Source: Varroa destructor (lineage: Eukaryota > Arthropoda > Arachnida > Mesostigmata > Varroidae). Taken from it: 64,000 bases of DNA. The DNA lies in the NCBI RefSeq assembly GCF_002443255.2, contig NW_019211455.1, positions 24,964,479-25,028,478 of the forward strand, read 5' to 3'. A program made the position numbers and the translations under genes. This document shows, piece after piece, positions 1 to 13,563 of the stretch; within the stretch, counting starts at the first letter, position 1; each line of letters begins with the position of its first letter. The notes under the pieces were generated by a model, which ran no database searches, was not told where the DNA came from, and saw only the letters and a list, made by a program, of their open reading frames with translations.

Positions 1-748
1 CGGCCGCAGCCGATGATGAAAATGACGATGCGAGAACAGCTATCGCAGGCGTCGATACTATTCCCCAGTTTAGTCCATCTGACAGGATAAATATTTTAGC
101 TACCGAAGCATTAAGTATATAAAAATATTCTCTTGCCCGCCATGGTACACTGTACGCCACTGGAAAGGGATGCATCGTAGAAGTTCCGCTAAATGGGAAA
201 GTGCACAGCTGAACGGGTCTTTAAAGGAGTTCAGTTAGTGAATATCAAAAAAGAAAAACCTAAATACTTCTAGAATTCTTCTCGCCAAAGAATACGTGCG
301 CAGAACAATTTTTTTTTCTAAATTATTGCACACCTGTCACACACCTTGCATGCCGGTTCAGTCTATTGATATGCCAGCCTCGGATAAAGCAAACGAACTG
401 ATATTTGGAATAACTATACCTAATCCTCGATGGCATTAGGCTTATATATCTTTACCTAATTTATATACATTCGCACGTTGGTGAAATTTCATCTGGACGT
501 GTCGCCCTCAAACACGATAAGTAAGTTAGACAAAAGGCGTGTAAACGTCGAGATTAAAGGGCCTGATGAAAAAACATCCCCTTCCTTACTCTGCAAACTC
601 TGACAGAAGCGGATAGCGCAAAGCAAAGGCTCTTGCTGTGTTTTGTCTCGTACAGTTCGAGATGCAAAGTCCTCCCGTAACGTTTCAGGTTTAACCGAAA
701 GAGACTGACAAATTGACGTCGCATCTCCTGGAGGGCGACATTCGATTC

Positions 749-769
749 TTTTTTTTTTTTTTTTTTTTT
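749..769. repeat. poly-T tract
   Basis: An uninterrupted run of 21 T. It could be a minus-strand retroposon tail or a simple homopolymer. No flanking target-site duplication was recognised. Confidence 0.9.
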
Positions 770-3755
770 CCTATTGTCGGTCTTTTCTTGTCTTTTATTA
801 CAAGACTGGTTTAAACGAGAGTAAAAAGCTTTCCTTATAACGTGCTTTGGACGTTAGATGAATTATGAATAGGCAGCCTTTTAATTCATAGCAATATTTT
901 GGGTTCTAGTGAACAAGCTGCTGTATTCACTACCTACTCTTCTATAGTTTATATTTCAATTTTTACCGAACTCAGAATCTGATGATCTAACCGCCTTATA
1001 TGGTAGTGCTCGCCCCCAAAAGGCGGGAGTAAAAAGGAAAAGAAGAGGATTTATTTGAGATTAGAGAGGAAATTTTCTGACAGATTCTGCAGTGGCCAAG
1101 AAAAAGCCATCAGAAAATTAGGAAAAGAAACCTACTGTGCTCATTGGGCATGTTTGTTCGATTCGCACGTTTCACACGTACATGGGCTCTCCGGTGCATA
1201 TATCCAGCAAGTTCAATAGGGGAAACAGGCTGACTTTGCAAGTTCACTCGTAGCCCGTCCCCTGGTAAGCCGATGCACGTTCGCTATTTACTTCTAGTGC
1301 AACGTTGCGCCACATATTATTGCCAACAGTAACAGCGCTACCAATAGCATACATCGAGGTCACGGTTTCTATCGTTAAAAGTGAGGGGGGCGTGTCTCGA
1401 ATAAAGTTCACCCAAGCGATATCGAAATCTACGTGCCGAACGCGAGTATCACAGGAACACTTTTTGATAGCAGTGCGTAAAATTCAGTGCACAATTAAAA
1501 CATCGTTTCTTGACCTCGTACTAGCGGTGTTGGTTGCGTGTTCTTGTGATCCCCCTAATGGTTGCTTACGTGCATAGGCACACTTTGATACTACTACTAT
1601 TGCGTGACACACAGGCCAATAAAGGGGAATTGTTCAACCTATTTGTTTGCCTTACAAGAATTGCTCTTGCCATTTGTCATGATGGCCGTGTAGCAGCAGC
1701 ACTCCTCAGACAAATACGCTCTATAGAGGTAACACGATTGAATCTGAAAATACGCGACTTATAGCTCGTATTTAGAAATGTATTACAGTCGTTCATCTTG
1801 TTATTTTATGCTATTGTATCTGCCGCTATTGGTAGTAATTGAACTGTCTCATGGCTTGGTTCGTTAGATCAGAGGAGCATTGTCAAAAATAACAACAACA
1901 AATCAAAAGCGAGAGGCAAAAGTATGAGGAATGTAGATTATCGTGGAAACGCTACGATAGTCACACGGATGTTTCCATGTTGTTTGTTAAACCTTTTGTT
2001 GTCGCACAGTCATACCTGTCTACGATTCGGCGTACGTATACGTGTTTATAAACGACCGCGGTAAATGCGGCATACAACTAAAGCCATTGGCGGGATGTTG
2101 AAACGGTCGTTCCAATGTTTGTGGTGATGCATTACGACAGCGAAGTCTTCCCCGATAGTCTTGTTGATACCAAGCTTTTTTTGATACCATTGCCCGGCCA
2201 GCCTTACTTACGACTAATTTATAGCTGCCGCTATCTCTCAATGTTGAAGCTATGACCATGCCGCAAACAACATTTTATGTCCATTTCCAGTGATCTAGGG
2301 AAGAGGAATAAAAAGAAAGATGAGTTAGGTACGGGCGCAGCAAGCGTTGCCCACAGCTCTAGAAATTGGTCAAATAAAATTAGGCGCATATCGCGTGCAT
2401 GTCCTTGTCGTTGTCCTCATCACTGAGTTTAGTCCTTATCGGCCATCCGTGTATCCGCTAGTCGTCTAGACGCGTCCGTGAGGCACAGCCGCGTCAGATC
2501 ATATCTATGTAACGTATTTATTGTATAATGTTGCAGATAGGGCCGTTCGACGGCTAGTCGTTAGCTACCAAGCACGGAACGTCAAACGCTCCCGAAAAGC
2601 AAGTAAGAAAATTCACTGCACGGTTTAGCCTCTGTTTTCGCCACAGTTCCCTATAGTCCAATATTACATATGGCCACGTTACCGTCCGATCCTATTGCCA
2701 GCTATAGGAACGTTGGAGCCTCTAGTCTATTGCGGAACCACATTATATAGGACGATTGGTAATTTCGTGTGATTACCGCGACTAAGAGCAGTTTCTAAGA
2801 ACAAATATAAGTAAGGCAAAGTACGAATACTGTCTATAGCAGTTGCTTTTTGCCGGTTTCGACAGGTGCTATGAGAATGCACGCTACGAACTGTCAGATA
2901 TGCACGAAAATAGTAAACAAAGGAACGTGTTATCTGCCCATTGTGCACTTCGGCCAATGGGATCGAGTTGACGACAGAACGATTGTATACTCTCTACTTC
3001 AGGCATCTCTCTATCAGCAGCAGCAGCAGCTGCTTTACGGTGTACAATGCTTAATGCTGGCAGATGTCTCAGTTCGCAGTTGTAAATGTGTCATTAATTT
3101 CGTTCTCTATGGTTTAGTCAATTATTAATGTCATTTTTTGGAGGCCTTCTTATACTTATAACAGTTTGCCCTCGTTCGCAATAGCTATTGCAATCGAGCA
3201 GCGCCCGCCGTCTGAAGTGCATAAGAATAGCAAAAGGATCAAAGTAGTCCCTTTTCGACTTCACCGGCTTTGTATATACGCAAACAGCTGCAGCTAATAA
3301 TCTTGACTTTGAGTTCGCTCTGTTGTCTTGTCATTCGTAATTTCTGGTAGGCTTCAAATAGGCTGGAATGTCCACTTGTTCAATCTGCACGATGGATTCC
3401 TTCTGTACTAGGCCCGACACCGCAACCCTGAAGTCAGATTATGTATTTGCGGCCCCTCTCAAATCTTTCCCGTCCTATAGACCATCATGCCGCTGGCCAG
3501 ACGCGATACTATATCATAGGTGTCATGCGGGCTATTTTGACGCCACTTTCAAACCGTACTTTATCGTTGCACATTTTGTCAGTTGTTTCCTAGCTATCCA
3601 GGTTTTCACTTTATCGTGTGTTGAAATTGGCTTTTTGGCCTATGATTTTTGACAATGGAATAGCGCTAATGCCAGAAGCTGCGGATAGTGACGTAGTATA
3701 TGATAAACCACTTCAGCCCTATTGAATGTGTGCTCCCTTCTTCTGGCTAGCATCT

Positions 3756-3776
3756 GTCGTCGTCGTCGTCGTCGTC
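3756..3776. repeat. (GTC)7 microsatellite
   Basis: Seven perfect GTC triplets inside a locally GC-richer patch. In one frame it would read poly-Val, in another poly-Ser or poly-Arg, and it inflates overlapping open frames on both strands. Confidence 0.85.
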
Positions 3777-5817
3777 TATCGTTTTCGATGTCTGTTCATT
3801 CCAAAGTCGGACCTGAGGCCACACCGTTCCGCACATTCAATCTCAACTTTCACTGATTCAAACTCGCCCGCGCCTTTCAGTCGCCGTTCGCGGTGCTCAA
3901 TCCAGTTGCAAAGGTTCAGCAGAGGCCGCCCAGTGCCCCGTAGAATCAAGGGAGTGCGCTCGCTGCCCATTTCGCGTCGCCTTTAGATAGTACGCGAATT
4001 TCATTTCCAGTCAACTTAAAACACTCGAGAGCGGCAAACGCGTATGGAGGGAGCTGACAGCAAGACACCACGTATTTCTTTCGACATAAGTGCTAAAAAG
4101 ATGGGCCAAAAACTCCGCTAGCGGCGGCAGCTGACAGTGACTGATCGAGAATTTTATGGTCAGAATGGCATAGATCGGATATGAAAAAGAAAGAGCACAT
4201 ATTCATTTTTTATCTACATACTTGGCGTAGAAGCGGTGCCGCTTCAGAGGCCGCCACAATCCCGAAGATAGTTGAGTACTCATTACTTCAATATAGTCCT
4301 TTAGTGCTATTGCACCTAGCGCAAGCAGCGCATATGTTGCTGAATAGTCCCATAAAATCAAATTTACATACACCCATCAAGCAAAGATTCCGTGAGCGTG
4401 CTGCTCAGGTAACGGTCGAAGAGCATAAGAGACGAAGGCCGGTTGAAATGGCGGAAAAGAAAAAGAAAAGAAAGGAATCCGGAGTAATGTGAAATCATAT
4501 TTGTGCGAAGGGTCTATAGGGGTTAAGAAATATTATCATAGTATGATCCTTGGAGAGCTATAGTTCCATCTTGGGTTTAAGGGCTAAGCAATCCTGTACC
4601 ACATATATGTAGCTCTTCAGGTTTACTCTAGGAAATCCAAATGCAAACCCAATTCCAAAGCTAAGTGCAGTGGTCTAGGCCATCGAGGCTCCGACTGAAG
4701 TAGACAGAAATGTTGTTATCCGAACCTTTTCCCAGCTTAGCCCGTTTGAGCAAAATTCTGAAAGTCACTAAGAAAAATGCTTAATGGATCTTAGCGCAAT
4801 CTGTAACGGACATGTGAACTTACCGTGTTCTGTTGAATCTATCATACAGGTGATTCAAAAGTAGTGTTGCCATTGTTTCTTAAAAGGACGCAATGAAAAA
4901 GAGAGGTGCTTATTTTGTGCTTAGCGTACGACTAATTATTTTATGTAATTATCAGAGAAAATTTGAATTTTTTTTTAGTTTTACTTGCAATAGAGGCCAT
5001 GATAAATTCAGTGGAAGCTAATCGGGCCAAATGTATCTGTGCATAAATCGTACAAATATAATTACCTAACGCTCTGATTTAACTCGTTGTTTTAATGTAG
5101 TCATCGTTCGTTTCACTCTATCGCCTTTATATGGACAAATAGCCGCATCATCTCTTCACACGTGAATTAAGACAGGCCTGCTTGTGTGACAGAATAAACG
5201 ATAACGAACGACCCTGGGCTGAAGAAGGCCTGCCGACGCAAATGTTAAAGCTCCGCTTAGGTTAAAAAATTTCGTATCTGAGTGGCTTCCAGTTTTAGGT
5301 AGGACGGCAAATGACGACCGTTGGCTATTTTTGCAAAATAGATAGCTAGCTTCTACAAGTCTCCTTGTTACATCTGCATTATGCCTGTAATTACAGTCCA
5401 TAGTATATACTGTAAAATGCATTCCGTGCAAAACGTAATCATATTGTGATAATTGCAAAGATTTTACATGCAAATGTCGATCGCCTAACGTATCGCTTAA
5501 AACTCGTGCGTCGGCCGCTGTTAGATCGATATTGTTCGGGAATCAACCTGGCTGGTCGGAAACATATTATGGCGCTTATAGATGTTTGTTAGGTTTATAG
5601 AGGTCGTGATATACCGTCACAAGCGAAGCGGCAGCAAACGCCTCTTCAGAATTTGATCTTCCTAGCAAGGGAAGAGCGAGCTATCTTAACTACGCGATAG
5701 ATATCTAAAGAAGTAATACAGATCACAACGTCGCCTATTATTCCAAATGTATCGATGGCTGGCAACGAATCGGTAAATTTGCAGTTTATGAAAGATAAAC
5801 GTACCAGGACATTATAG

Positions 5818-5839
5818 TATATATATATATATATATATA
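5818..5839. repeat. (TA)n microsatellite
   Basis: Eleven TA units, just upstream of the weak open frame that starts at 5882. Confidence 0.9.
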
Positions 5840-5881
5840 GGCTAGTCAACTAGTCTACATAAGGAATAGATACTGTTTTGA

Positions 5882-6023
5882 ATGTATAAATGTAGATCCA
5901 GTGAAAGCATAAACGACTTGCTCTGTCATGTTTCTGAGCCATCAGAATGTCCGACTATTATATTGTTGTTCCGAACGAGTCCTAGCGAATTCCAGCGCTT
6001 CGAGAAGCATGAGTGGCCTCAAG
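5882..6023 (+). CDS. candidate short first exon, unrecognised
   Basis: An ATG at 5882 opens 47 codons and reaches CAAG|GTAAGG, a reasonable splice donor, in phase 1. The phase equals that of the better supported first exons at 13975 and 43807, so it could join the same downstream exon. Its C-terminal residues (HEWPQ) do not resemble theirs. The frame also stays open to a stop at 6154, giving a 90-residue peptide. No domain was recognised. This may be chance. Confidence 0.12.
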
Positions 6024-9000
6024 GTAAGGTGCGCCCAGAATCCGTATTTTTCTATCAAAGCGATTCCCTTGTGAATCTCTCAAAAACCAATTTACCAGCT
6101 TCCGAGAACTTTCGAACACAAATGGTAGTCTACATGAGGTACAAATATAAATAAAACCTTTCAAGGGACATAGACATTGACCAGTCATCGAAAAGATCTG
6201 TATTCTAGTCCAATGACAGCTGAACATATGAACTGGCCATACAAGATGCATGTAAAGCAATGCACCTTGAACAATAAACAATTATCAAGTTATTAGCTCC
6301 TTCAGAGGTTCTTTATAAATAGTCGCCACCAGCAAATTATTAATTAGTATATTATAATTAATTTGCGAATAACTATAGGCGATCTATTGAGCGCGGACCC
6401 ACCGGTAATCATTGAAGGAAACATAACGAAGCGGTGAGGGTGTTCTGCGAAAATTCGGAACCAAAATCATAATAAAAATTCAGGTAACTAGCCCAAATGC
6501 ATTAGTGACATAATAAAGGGCGACGATATAACGCCCTGACATCTGTTATTTGTCAATCTCAAGTCATTTCTGTGTAGTTTTTTCATGGGACGAGTTTTGC
6601 GCGTAAAACTTAGTACCTTCTCACAACGCAAACGAAAAGTTGGGTCGTATTGCTTTCAAAAACGTTACGATGGTTTACGCAGTCCTACAAGCTTAATAAT
6701 CACATATAGATACTTACTTTTGTTTGATCTAAGACGTTGCGACACACGAGGGTTGCTTGGTGGAAACTAGTGTTTAAAGGGAAACGTTCCTCTAAAGCAG
6801 TTGTTCCGCAGGACTGTATAGATCCCCGAGGACGTCAGTCCTTAATTGCAGACCTCAAAGCAATTGGGCCCGAGAAACTCAGTAAACAAATTCTTCACTG
6901 CAGATAATGACATGACGCTGTTTTGGTCATCGATCATGCTGGTCACGCGAAGTGCGTTAAGCTTGGGTTGGGGTACGTGCTTTGCTTGGTTCAGAGTTTC
7001 TCTGGTACAAATAGACATCTTACGGATGAAAAAACCCTACTGCACCCTAAAATTAGATGTACGACTAGTTCTTTCTTCAATATATATATATATTGCGAGC
7101 TCGGTCTCATTTCCATCTCCCCATAGTATGTCTATTATTGTCGTTATGATGAATCTGATAATCTTGCTGACGTTACTTCAGGTTGAGGCATTTTTTGGCA
7201 AGAATGCTTAATACTATCTTATCTAAACCGATCTATTCGCCCAGATATCCGCTATAGCTACGATCAACTACAGTTTGCTTAAGAGAAACCATCATAGATC
7301 ATATTCTAAGAAATTCTCATATTTAAAGACGGAAAAATGAAAATGACGCCAGTTTTTGTTCGAACAGCTTTGTGCCACTTTTTATAATAATCATTATGAA
7401 ACTATTACTCGTACTTATTTCAGAGGACAATTTTAGCAATTTTTCAATAGCTTCTCATCGTGTACTTAATAAAAGGCACCGTCAGAAGAATCGACTTGTC
7501 AATTTGTCGTTGATGGATAAGCCGCAAATGATTTACTTCAAAATGTTTACAAAATAGAAAGTATCTGTTCAAATTAGAGTCTTACATTTGCAATATATAC
7601 GGTGTTATCTATGTATTTACTGTAAAAGTTAACACGATTGCCGTGTATACAATGCGTTACCTCTTGTACCTCTGTTATATGTTACCAGGCTAAAGCTAGA
7701 TGTAGTGTATGTCCTATGGGAGCAAGATAATCAGCGCCCGTTCGCACCCTTTTTGTCAAACAAAAGTTAGAAGTTATCTTCATGTAGTAGCTAAAGTGTG
7801 TAAACTACTAAGGTATCAGTGTAATTTCTGTGCTCAGATAAAGGGAACGATTTTAGGTATAAATCAACCTGGGTGGATTGGTTTCAGTTCACTACGGATG
7901 TCCTGCACGACATCGGCATTAAGACATACGCACCCATGGACTAGCCTACAACCATGAATATATCCAAGAACAAAACAAAATATCCAACAAAAAATTGCGT
8001 CTAATTCTGGTTGCCTTCATAAGCTAACCAGAGATCTCTGAAGCACAGGATCGAAGGTCGAATAATCTTGTGATGATCTTGTCGGGTATTCCGGAAGAAT
8101 CGTAATTTCGTTGGCGTTCTAAATGACAACACTGAGCAACAAATGGCCAATGGCACGAATATTATTGAGTCATGGATTTTAGATAGCCTTGGTTGGCTGC
8201 CTAGTAGTGTGGTTTGACAGTATCCGTAAAGATTTCTCTGATAGAGGCAAAAGTTGATAAAGTTCCGACAAATTCAAAACTCCGAAACGTGATTTTGGCT
8301 AATTCTAAACTTGGTTCCATAATCATTATAGTCAGCTGCTCAATTTGAACTGCAGTACGCTACTTGCTAACAAAACCGTTCTAAATACCGCATATCCGGC
8401 ATATCTCTCTTACTTACTACATTTCCACTGTGAAAAAAAATAAGGGGAATTAAGTAAGAGAGTAGAGATTCGTGCATGGCGTCTAAGAAGGACATATTAA
8501 AGGACGAAAATTAAGTTGTAACATGAACGTACAACACAGTACCGTTCGCACTGTGGGAAAAAGTTATCGTGACGCCAAATAAATATCGACAATACAAAAT
8601 TATCTCACAACAAACGTTAACGTAAAAGTAAGTAGGTGTACCACAGATGACTCTCACTGCCCACATCTTAGAGGATCCACTGAGATGGGAAGGTTCGAAA
8701 AGGTTTTATTCTTCGTTTAGTGAAATGACGACGAAATGCGGGGCGCACTTCAATTAAGCTCGCCAAACTAAGCAAAAAAAAATTGGCCGCATCAAGACTG
8801 TAGAAAAATAAGCGACATCGTAAGGCGCTTGTTTAATGAAGTTCCGATCATCCCGGACATGAATTATTTTGAAGTCAAATTACAGCTGAAGTTTTCTATA
8901 CAATCATAACTACTCGATCCATGCAGTACAGTCTAGAAAGACGAAATGCCGGTATCCCAAAAGTAAGTCCGTCAACGGATCCACCCTATACATTTCTCCC

Positions 9001-9643
9001 TAATTGCTCAAGCGATTCCTTTTGCCTAAAAGGCCTTTTAAGCTAAACACAAAGTTACTTCCTGACCTATCTAATACAGTTTGAAATCTCTACATATATT
9101 TGATGCAGCCAAATCTACGTCAGGCGGTTCGCTCCTAGATGTGAATATGACATAACATATAGTAAAACAAGTATTTTTAGAAGACGCCTATCTAATTATA
9201 TGGATGCAATTTAATGTCGATAAATATGTGCTTTGTACTGTAATGCTATGATATACGTCACAACCAGACTGTTAATGATAAATTCAAAATAAACGAGGGG
9301 CAAACATGAAGGTTAAGGAAGTTCCATCCAGTGTATGGCAACGGAGCTATAGGGAGGCACGGCTAACTTTGTAGTAAAAGGACAGATACGAGTTAATCCC
9401 GGGATCATGAGAAAAGCTCGACTTAGCATTTATGTAGCACAAGTCAATGTATTCATTACTAGGTACGATTATTCAGCCGTCTGTAGATGCTTTCGTACGC
9501 TTTCAAATTAGAAAAGGTATGCACGATATGTGCAGAGGAGACAGACATGTACAAAAAACTCCTGTCTAATATACGTGCAGAAATCGAGCACAAATACCAG
9601 TATATGGATTATCTTTAAACACAACGCTACGTTGAAAACGATC
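6024..9643. other. non-coding stretch
   Basis: AT-rich, with many stops in all frames. There is a short AT palindromic patch near 6336-6362 and a short TA run at about 7080-7093. No supported gene or RNA was seen. Confidence 0.5.
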
Positions 9644-9919
9644 TTACTTCATTGTATATGGACTTTGTTTTGTAAAAATCATGGAAAAGACGGCCAATGA
9701 TAAATTTGGCAAACGAACGCAGCTCCTTAATGCATTCAATGGTGCAGTTTCAATGAATACGCCACGTTTTATTTTTGCACGTTCCCTAGGTAAAGCGTCG
9801 AAAGCCTTTATAAAGTTGTCCACTTTATCTGCATACTGTCTGCGTGCAGCTAGATGCTTCATAGAATCAACTACGTCCTTATTTTTACAGCAATGAATGT
9901 CAAGTGGCTTTATTATCAT
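9644..9919 (-). CDS. candidate small ORF, 91 residues
   Basis: A complete ATG-to-TAA frame on the minus strand. The middle is charged (ARRQYADKVDNFIKAFDALP), as in an alpha-helical protein, and the C-terminal third is more hydrophobic. No signal peptide and no recognised domain. It could be an exon or relic of a mobile-element protein. A 71-codon frame overlaps on the plus strand, so chance cannot be excluded. Confidence 0.2.
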   Translation of the reverse strand: MIIKPLDIHCCKNKDVVDSMKHLAARRQYADKVDNFIKAFDALPRERAKIKRGVFIETAPLNALRSCVRLPNLSLAVFSMIFTKQSPYTMK

Positions 9920-10562
9920 TTTACTATTATTTTATTTACGATCATCTGAAGGTAGCGTGGAATCCCCGAAGTCGAGAGGCTTGTCGACTCCGCACGATTG
10001 ACATTAACACAACGTATCTGGGATTCCGGATTGACAAATAATGAAAGTCTAGCTCAATTTGCCCATAGCACAAATGTTGTTTCTTGATATTCCCGAAGCC
10101 AGTTGCCTTCATAGCGGCCATCTGACAGCATAACCCTGTACTAGTAGCAATACTATGCGCTTGTCCTTCCTTTCCTTTGAATCTATTCCTTGTCCTAGAA
10201 TAGATTCATCCAGTTATTAAAAATAATTTGATGAATAACTCTATTTACCAATCCTACCCGCATGACATATTTATACTGTTCCTAGCTAGACACAGCTAAC
10301 GGGTAAGGGATGATCCGGTCACCAAGCAGTTCCTTGTATAGTTTTCCATAGTGAGATTTTTCCGTAATCAAACGGTGGTCCTTTTAAGCACAAAATTTTT
10401 AATTACACACATATCATCATAAACAATGGGTTATCAGCTATTTTCATTACGCGAGTCGCATGCCGCAATTCTTGGATATTATCCAAATCGGCTGAACGTA
10501 ATGGCACACAGAAATTATAGAAGCTTCTTAGTGTGACTGTTAGCGAAATTTATAGTATTGTT
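9920..10562. other. non-coding stretch with small hairpin
   Basis: Apart from the perfect 11-bp hairpin at 10178-10208, nothing recognisable is seen. Confidence 0.5.
10178..10208. repeat. short perfect inverted repeat
   Basis: The 11-base arms TGAATCTATTC and GAATAGATTCA are exact reverse complements around a 9-base loop (CTTGTCCTA). It is short enough to be chance in 64 kb. Confidence 0.7.
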
Positions 10563-11093
10563 ATGTCTTTTCGTTCTGTTCTTCTGTTGTTCTTCTTGAA
10601 CATCGTCCAACTACAACCAGCGTACACATCCTTGACCGTGTTTAATGCTAACAAAATCGATCTTGCTTTATTGTGTCTGCTCTCCATAGTGTTCTTTTTT
10701 TTTCTAGTGATAAACAGAGGTACAGAAATTTGCAGTCGACCTAAAAAATCCGTTGGAAACTATTCCCTATGTTTGGCCTACTGCACGTGCCTGCTTCTCG
10801 ACAGCTCCCTGTACCGAAACAGAGAGTTGTACTCTGTACGGTCTATTTACAGAGATGTTTTGTTGATCCTAATTAGCCAGCTGCTTGCCTATGCAAAAGT
10901 CGGCGTAAGCATCGAAAAAATACAAAGGACTTGCCTTCCTATCGAGTTGCACACGCTACAACCCATCCCTCTCTACCATTCAGTGTTCAGTCGTTGGTTT
11001 TTCCGGAAGGTCGATCCCTTGACCACTTTTTTACACAGACACACACAAACACACACACACACACAAAGGACTCTAATCGGATCCTTAGAATAG
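10563..11093 (+). CDS. candidate hydrophobic ORF, 176 residues
   Basis: From the first ATG the frame runs 176 codons. Residues 1-20 look like a signal peptide or membrane anchor (RSVLLLFFLNIVQLQ). A second very hydrophobic stretch lies at about residues 34-52, including FFFFLV read from a T-rich tract. The C-terminus reads through a CA microsatellite as HTQTHTHTQ, which argues against a conserved gene end. A frame of this length is expected roughly by chance in an AT-rich window of this size. Function unknown. Confidence 0.12.
   Translation: MSFRSVLLLFFLNIVQLQPAYTSLTVFNANKIDLALLCLLSIVFFFFLVINRGTEICSRPKKSVGNYSLCLAYCTCLLLDSSLYRNRELYSVRSIYRDVLLILISQLLAYAKVGVSIEKIQRTCLPIELHTLQPIPLYHSVFSRWFFRKVDPLTTFLHRHTQTHTHTQRTLIGSLE
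11040..11066. repeat. (CA)n microsatellite, imperfect
   Basis: A CA/ACA run with one interruption. It forms the end of the open frame that stops at 11093. Confidence 0.85.
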
Positions 11094-11539
11094 CAAGTTA
11101 AGAGTTAGTTAAATACTATATAATAATCTACTCGATGCGGTGATCAGGCCAGCCAAACCTCTGTCTGAAACCGTTAAGGGTCGTGAGTTTAAGCTCCAGA
11201 ATGCGGGACATCTAAAAAATAAGTGTTTCGAGTTATACGTCTGGCACTTCTTTTAAGAACTGCTTTACACAGATACATTCAGTGTTTAAGCACCTTCTAT
11301 ATAGTAAATAAGCACACTTTGGAGAAAGTTTGTTGGATAACTTCTGATTTAAGAGGTAGAAGGTTCGATGCATTTTATCCGCGTATTTTTCGCCTCAAAC
11401 ATCGGCCAGACATTTATTTTTAGACAATTAACTTTGACGGTAAGCAAAGATACAATTTCTTTAAATTAAGCAAGACGTGGAGCTCCTAAAGAAAAAAAAA
11501 CTGAAAATGGCACAGAATTTCCATGAAAATTTCATTTAG

Positions 11540-11542
<3 letters not shown>

Positions 11543-11592
<50 letters not shown>
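11543..11592. repeat. (TA)25 microsatellite
   Basis: Fifty bases of uninterrupted TA, the longest such array in the window. Confidence 0.95.
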
Positions 11593-11593
<1 letters not shown>

Positions 11594-13515
11594 CATTTGT
11601 TACTGACGCTATTTTTGTTAAATTTTCTGTACAAATTATATACACTACATCGGTGACCGTCCGCACATAGACGAAACTCTTATGTATCTAAGACCCACAG
11701 GTATACCGTATAATATGTGTTAATAAGAAAAATTTTTCTTAATTATGAAGGCACCTACCTAAGGTGCTACTGAAGGCACCTAAAGGACCTTTCGTCCTCT
11801 GACTTTCTCGTGAGGAGGCAATTATGCGATTTTATCGAATGCATGCGATAGATTAGATTTTTCCCTTCAAATCAAATCAGGGCTCTTGCTGGTCGAACGA
11901 TATCTTCTGTAGCATTGATTTTAATACTGTTGAATTGAAATTTTCACAAAGTGCTTTAAAAGGTATTGTTCGTTTTTAGTTATCCTCTGAAGTCCATTGA
12001 CTGTTTGTTCCTATTTATTGCTCCGAAACTTTTTCTCAACCACTGTTAAACATTTCGTCAGGCGAGAATGAAGCAAAGCTGTATAGCTGGTACCGAGCGC
12101 TCAGATGCGAGCGGCCTCTTCCGTGTACTAACTGGTATAAGCGATATGAATTGTTCGACTCGTCAACGAAAAGGCACATTAAAGTATAGAAGCGCATAGG
12201 TAAAGCAGGATGTACCATACTTCTACTCTAAATTAGAGTACTATAAGATTCTACTGTGTGCATATAGGCCTTTTTTTTTTTTAAATAATTGTTGGCATAA
12301 AAATATGTTTAGGTAATTAGAGAGTACCTCATAAGAAACGCGAATTTTTGCTTTCCAGTGAATGGATAATTTGAAAGCTAATTATAGAGGGTATTCAGAA
12401 AGATTGAAATTCAGAAGAGTTCCCTCAAAAAAGATTCCATCGTAATTATAGCTGGATGTACACTAGTTACTTAGCAAGTATTAGATAATGACGATCAACA
12501 AATATATAATATCTGAGCTTGCATGCAATCTCAATTGAATAGTTTTCTATTAAGATAATTGTTCGATTACGCTAGAAAGTTCACGTTCGACTTTTCTTCT
12601 TCTTTATTGATTGCAGGCAGTTTTATCTAAGCTGCAATAGCTGACGTCGTAGAAACGTTCTCCGACATTGCTATCAAGAACAATATGTCAGTCGAAGTAA
12701 AATTAGATTGTTTGAATTCGCCGTTCGCAACCTCGTGACGTGTTCTTCACCAATGCCTACAAACAAGTCCATCGACCCGCAGACAACGTAAATAAAAGAA
12801 AAAAAAACAGCGGAAGACGTCTTTTAATCTGCAAACAAGCCGTGTCAGTCTGCGGTGCTCACCGAATCAGTAACCTCTTCATCGTCATTCTGACAACGTA
12901 ACAGCACGAAAAAGACGTTCAGCGGAGGACTATCCCCATCACTGGTACTTTCAGCCTTGAGCTGCTTGCTGCAGGTAGCCTACGTTGGTCAATATAAAGC
13001 TCGACAGCTGAAATCACTAAAGCGCCCTTAGAAGTGCTCCGTCTTTTGCAGGTGCGAAAACTAGAGGCCGCTACTCACTCGAAAGGGGAAGGAAGCGAAA
13101 ATTCAGGCTTTTGAGGCTAAGAAATGATATGGTGCACGAATGCTATGTTAAAATCCTGCGGAGCGGAATGGTACTGTTCCTGCTAGCTACACTAAGAATA
13201 ATAATAATACCTATCTGCATGGGCAACCAGTGAAGAGAGCCGACTGTGTATGTACCTAGATAGTAGGCGCTATGTTGCCTATGGTCATTAAGTAATGCAA
13301 CAGTAATCTGACTAACAATCATCGTCCGTCGATATTTCTGACCCGTTCGCTAGCGAGGGAGCAGCGGAATAAGACACACTTCATAGACTACTGTTAAGGC
13401 TTCTGCTTTTAAGTTACAGCTGTCATATACCGGCAGGAGCAGTAGATACAGACATATCCAAATAGAGTGAGTCACACAAAAGAAGAAGCGTGAAAGAGTG
13501 CGGTGTTAAATGTTG

Positions 13516-13563
13516 GTGAGTGTCGCTTACGAACATCTTCGAATTTACATTTCCGATTTGTAG
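13516..13563 (+). other. possible 5'-UTR mini-intron
   Basis: TTG|GTGAGTGTCG opens and GATTTGTAG closes a 48-base GT-AG segment, 412 bases upstream of the exon A start codon. The donor is close to consensus and the acceptor is preceded by a T-rich tract. The length is at the low limit for animal introns. This is inferred only from splice motifs. Confidence 0.15.

Larger units (their letters stand above)
1..5881. other. AT-rich non-coding stretch
   Basis: No exon can be supported here. Open frames are short and have no coherent protein character. The stretch holds a poly-T run, a GTC triplet run and, at its end, a TA microsatellite. A GC-richer patch at 3720-4000 has overlapping frames on both strands but no splice sites that would make an exon. 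It is probably intergenic or intronic. Confidence 0.5.

Noticed and set aside
11150..11215. GAGTTTAAGCTCC as a tRNA or SINE B box
   Set aside because: The match is imperfect, with no A box and no similarity to the three repeat copies.
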